The position numbers and the translations under genes are program-made. The notes under the pieces are model-generated. The model ran no database searches. It was given only the letters and a program-made list of their open reading frames with translations, and was not told where the DNA came from. A DNA stretch of 8,637 nucleotides from Bacteriovoracaceae bacterium. Its GTDB lineage: Bacteria > Bdellovibrionota > UBA1018. Each line of letters opens with the position of its first letter. The first letter of the stretch is position 1. Where the stretch lies: positions 1 through 8,637 of the forward strand of contig CANFHS010000097.1 in the NCBI GenBank assembly GCA_947446835.1. The letters are read 5' to 3'. Below are positions 7,091 through 8,637 of this stretch, in pieces.

Positions 7091-7128
7091 CTCCTTGCTG
7101 GAGCCTATGGAGCAAGGCGTATGCCCAT
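7091..7128 (-). promoter_or_regulatory. lpxC leader: hairpin over the ribosome binding site plus a seven-codon upstream frame
   Basis: In the mRNA sense CCTTGCT (7117-7111) pairs perfectly with AGCAAGG (7099-7093) across an 11-base loop. The 3' arm contains AAGG of the lpxC Shine-Dalgarno AAGGAG (7096-7091). An ATG at 7128 opens a short frame, MGIRLAP, stopping at TAG 7107-7105 within the loop, so a ribosome on it would disturb the 5' arm. A competing five-base stem (7090-7094 with 7100-7104) is also possible. The structure is seen in the sequence; a regulatory role, and translation of the short frame, which has no visible Shine-Dalgarno, are inference. Confidence 0.4.
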
Positions 7129-7223
7129 GGTGTAAAGATTGAGCCGTTCCGGGACACGAATTTTGATTAGCCCGTTTTCAACTGCAATTCCAGCGCTTTA
7201 GAGTGGAATTCGGGATTCCGAAA

Positions 7224-7253
7224 ATTATGACTTGTTGCGTCAAAAACACACAA
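7224..7253 (-). promoter_or_regulatory. Candidate lpxC promoter
   Basis: TTGTGT (7253-7248) and CATAAT (7229-7224) are 18 bases apart in the AT-rich part of the ruvB-lpxC gap. The -10 is good and the -35 weak. A TTGACG at 7243-7238 has no -10 at normal spacing. The predicted start near 7217 would leave a leader of about 130 bases. Confidence 0.25.
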
Positions 7254-7266
7254 AAGAGGAGGTCTG

Positions 7267-7282
7267 TGTGATTTTAGTCACA
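7267..7282. promoter_or_regulatory. Perfect TGTGA-N6-TCACA palindrome, candidate CRP/FNR-family site
   Basis: TGTGATTTTAGTCACA is an exact match to the core half-sites bound by CRP-type regulators. It lies 25 bases past the ruvB stop and its centre is about 57 bases upstream of the predicted lpxC start of transcription, a distance close to that of upstream activator sites. On the minus strand it could also fold as a five-bp hairpin after ruvB, but no T run follows directly, so a terminator is less likely. Confidence 0.4.
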
Positions 7283-7307
7283 GGCACTCCCGACCCGTCT
7301 GTGGGAT

Positions 7308-8372
7308 TTAAGACACAACCTCAGGCTCCCAGGGAAAACCCAGGTGCTCGCAGGCCAGCCGGGTGGCCATCCGGCCGCGGGGAGTCCGCTGCAGGAATCC
7401 TTCCTGGATCAGGAAGGGCTCATACACGTCTTCCAGGGTATCGCGCTCCTCGCCGATGGCCGAGGACAGTGTATCGATCCCGACCGGACCCCCGTCGAAC
7501 TTCTCGATCAAGGTCAGCAGGAACTTCCGGTCCAGGGTGTCCAGGCCCCGATGGTCGACCTCAAAGAGGCTCAGCGCCGCCTGCGCCAGCTCCCGGTCAA
7601 TGGACGAGCTCTGGCGTTTGACCTGGGCAAAGTCCCGCACCCGCTTCAGCAGGCGGTTGGCGATCCGGGGCGTTCCGCGGGACCGGCGAGCCACCTCGTT
7701 GGCGCCCGAATCGTCGATCCGGATTCCCAGGAGCCCGGCCGATCGGACCACGATCTGCTCGAGCTCCTCGACCGGGTAAAGATCCAGCCTGAGCGGCACG
7801 CCGAAACGGTCGCGAAGAGGACTGGAGAGCAGGCCCGTGCGGGTGGTGGCGCCCACCAGGGTGAACTTGGGCAGGTCGATGCGCAGGGTCCTGGCTCCCG
7901 GGCCCTGGCCAATGATGATGTCGAGCTTGAAGTCCTCCATGGCGCTGTAGAGGACCTCTTCGATGGTCTTCTGCAGGCGATGGATCTCGTCGATGAACAG
8001 CACGTCGCGCGGCTGCAGGTTGGTCAGGATGGCCGCCAGATCGCCCTTTTTCTCGATATTCGGGCCGGCCACGGTGTGGATCTGGCTGCCCATCTCGTTG
8101 GCCACGATGTGCGCCAAGGTGGTCTTGCCCAGGCCAGGAGGACCCGCCAGAAGCACGTGGTCCAGAGCATCGCCGCGCTGACGGGCGGCCTCCAGGAAGA
8201 GGAACAGGTTTTCCTTCACCTTCTTCTGGCCAACGTACTCGTCCAGGGCCTGCGGGCGGAGCGACCGCTCGGCATCGGCCGAACGCGCAGCCTCGTCACC
8301 TGTGTGGACCTGGGGACTGACCAGACGGCCGGACCCGTTCTCAGCAAACTCGGAGTCGTCGATCATCATCAT
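7308..8372 (-). CDS. ruvB: Holliday junction branch migration motor RuvB
   Basis: AAA+ ATPase that forms hexameric rings on DNA arms and, with RuvA, drives Holliday junction branch migration before RuvC cleavage. Of 354 residues, Walker A GPPGLGKT is at 77-84 and Walker B LFIDEIH at 125-131. LVGATTRTGLLSSPLRDRFG (172-191) holds the sensor 1 region and arginine-finger element. The winged-helix end contains EPFLIQEGFLQRTPRGRMAT (318-337). The N-terminal lead before LRPQALDEYVGQ is acidic and somewhat long. Three ATGs in a row (8372, 8369, 8366) are possible starts; a GAGG at 8380-8377 lies only four bases before the first, so the second or third fits better. That Shine-Dalgarno overlaps the ruvA stop, so the two genes are translationally coupled. 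Confidence 0.98.
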   Translation of the reverse strand: MMMIDDSEFAENGSGRLVSPQVHTGDEAARSADAERSLRPQALDEYVGQKKVKENLFLFLEAARQRGDALDHVLLAGPPGLGKTTLAHIVANEMGSQIHTVAGPNIEKKGDLAAILTNLQPRDVLFIDEIHRLQKTIEEVLYSAMEDFKLDIIIGQGPGARTLRIDLPKFTLVGATTRTGLLSSPLRDRFGVPLRLDLYPVEELEQIVVRSAGLLGIRIDDSGANEVARRSRGTPRIANRLLKRVRDFAQVKRQSSSIDRELAQAALSLFEVDHRGLDTLDRKFLLTLIEKFDGGPVGIDTLSSAIGEERDTLEDVYEPFLIQEGFLQRTPRGRMATRLACEHLGFPWEPEVVS

Positions 8373-8378
8373 GGAACC

Positions 8379-8637
8379 TCACCCCAGCTTCTGAAGGGCC
8401 TGGCGGATCAGCTGCTCGGCCCTGGGAGGCGAGCTGATCCCCTCCATGAGCTTCTTGAGCACGCCGCTCACGTCGGCTTCGCGATACCCCAGCCCCACCA
8501 GGGCCTCACGCGCATCGCGAAGCTCCTGCGTCTCGGCTTCCACCGCGGCACGGGCCTGGACCAGGGCCTCGCCGGCCCGGGCGGCCGGACGGGGCTCCAG
8601 CTTGCCAAAGAGCCCGGCCTGCGACTTTTTCTGCATC
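8379..8637 (-). CDS. ruvA: Holliday junction-binding protein RuvA, C-terminal part only
   Basis: The last 86 or so codons of ruvA, entering from the right edge; a full protein is about 200 residues. RuvA tetramers clamp the junction and load RuvB. What is visible is a charged, Ala-rich linker followed by domain III, the RuvB-contacting helical domain: DAREALVGLGYREADVSGVL and then AEQLIRQALQKLG before the stop. The internal Met at 8636 is not the start. The DNA-binding domains I and II lie outside the window. The stop is six bases before the first ruvB ATG, the usual ruvAB operon arrangement. Confidence 0.93.
   Translation of the reverse strand, partial: MQKKSQAGLFGKLEPRPAARAGEALVQARAAVEAETQELRDAREALVGLGYREADVSGVLKKLMEGISSPPRAEQLIRQALQKLG

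Noticed and set aside
7232..7621. Plus-strand frame across the ruvB-lpxC gap and the ruvB 3' end
   Set aside because: No family resemblance; mostly antisense to the conserved RuvB C-terminus.
1..8637. CRISPR arrays, insertion sequences, long direct repeats
   Set aside because: None seen on reading; no regularly spaced repeats and no transposase or integrase motifs.

Overview
The window reads as GC-rich chromosomal DNA from a Gram-negative bacterium. An LpxC gene implies an outer membrane with lipid A, and RuvA/RuvB and a proline tRNA are ordinary core genes. A 60-base hand count gives about 77% GC inside the large gene (2581-2640) and about 65% in ruvB (7561-7620). The large secreted proteins of unknown function, two of them with HExxH motifs, recall genomes formerly grouped as Deltaproteobacteria (Bdellovibrio/Oligoflexia-like or myxobacteria-like). 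That placement is an inference from style, not from a marker.

Left block (1-4831): a secreted-protein locus with two arms. On the minus strand, a 248-residue exported protein with an HEGWH zinc-protease motif is followed after 11 bases by the 5' part of a subtilisin-family (S8) protease that runs off the left edge. On the plus strand, across a 278-base divergent intergenic region, lies a 1040-residue exported protein with two hydrophobic segments, an HEVRH motif with a possible downstream glutamate ligand, helical stretches and a late CxxC pair. All three proteins begin with signal-peptide-like sequences, and all three carry peptidase-type motifs.

Middle block (4845-6014): a lower-GC patch (55-58% in two 60-base samples of the TPR gene, about 45% at 5821-5880) lying against the 3' end of a tRNA-Pro gene. 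It holds a minus-strand transglutaminase-like (SirB1 type) plus TPR protein whose 5' end looks broken, and a plus-strand scrap encoding only the last ~50 residues of a histidine-kinase ATPase domain. The two damaged 5' ends face each other across about 100 bases, as if a deletion removed the starts of two divergent genes. A strong 12-bp stem terminator with T-rich tails on both sides closes the patch.

Right block (6020-8637), all minus strand: ruvA (3' part only), ruvB, lpxC and tRNA-Pro(GGG) in transcription order. ruvA and ruvB are tightly coupled. The 221-base ruvB-lpxC gap carries a perfect TGTGA-N6-TCACA palindrome (CRP/FNR-family type), a weak promoter candidate, a seven-codon upstream reading frame and a hairpin that covers most of the lpxC ribosome binding site. 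I saw no CRISPR array, insertion sequence or intact mobile element.
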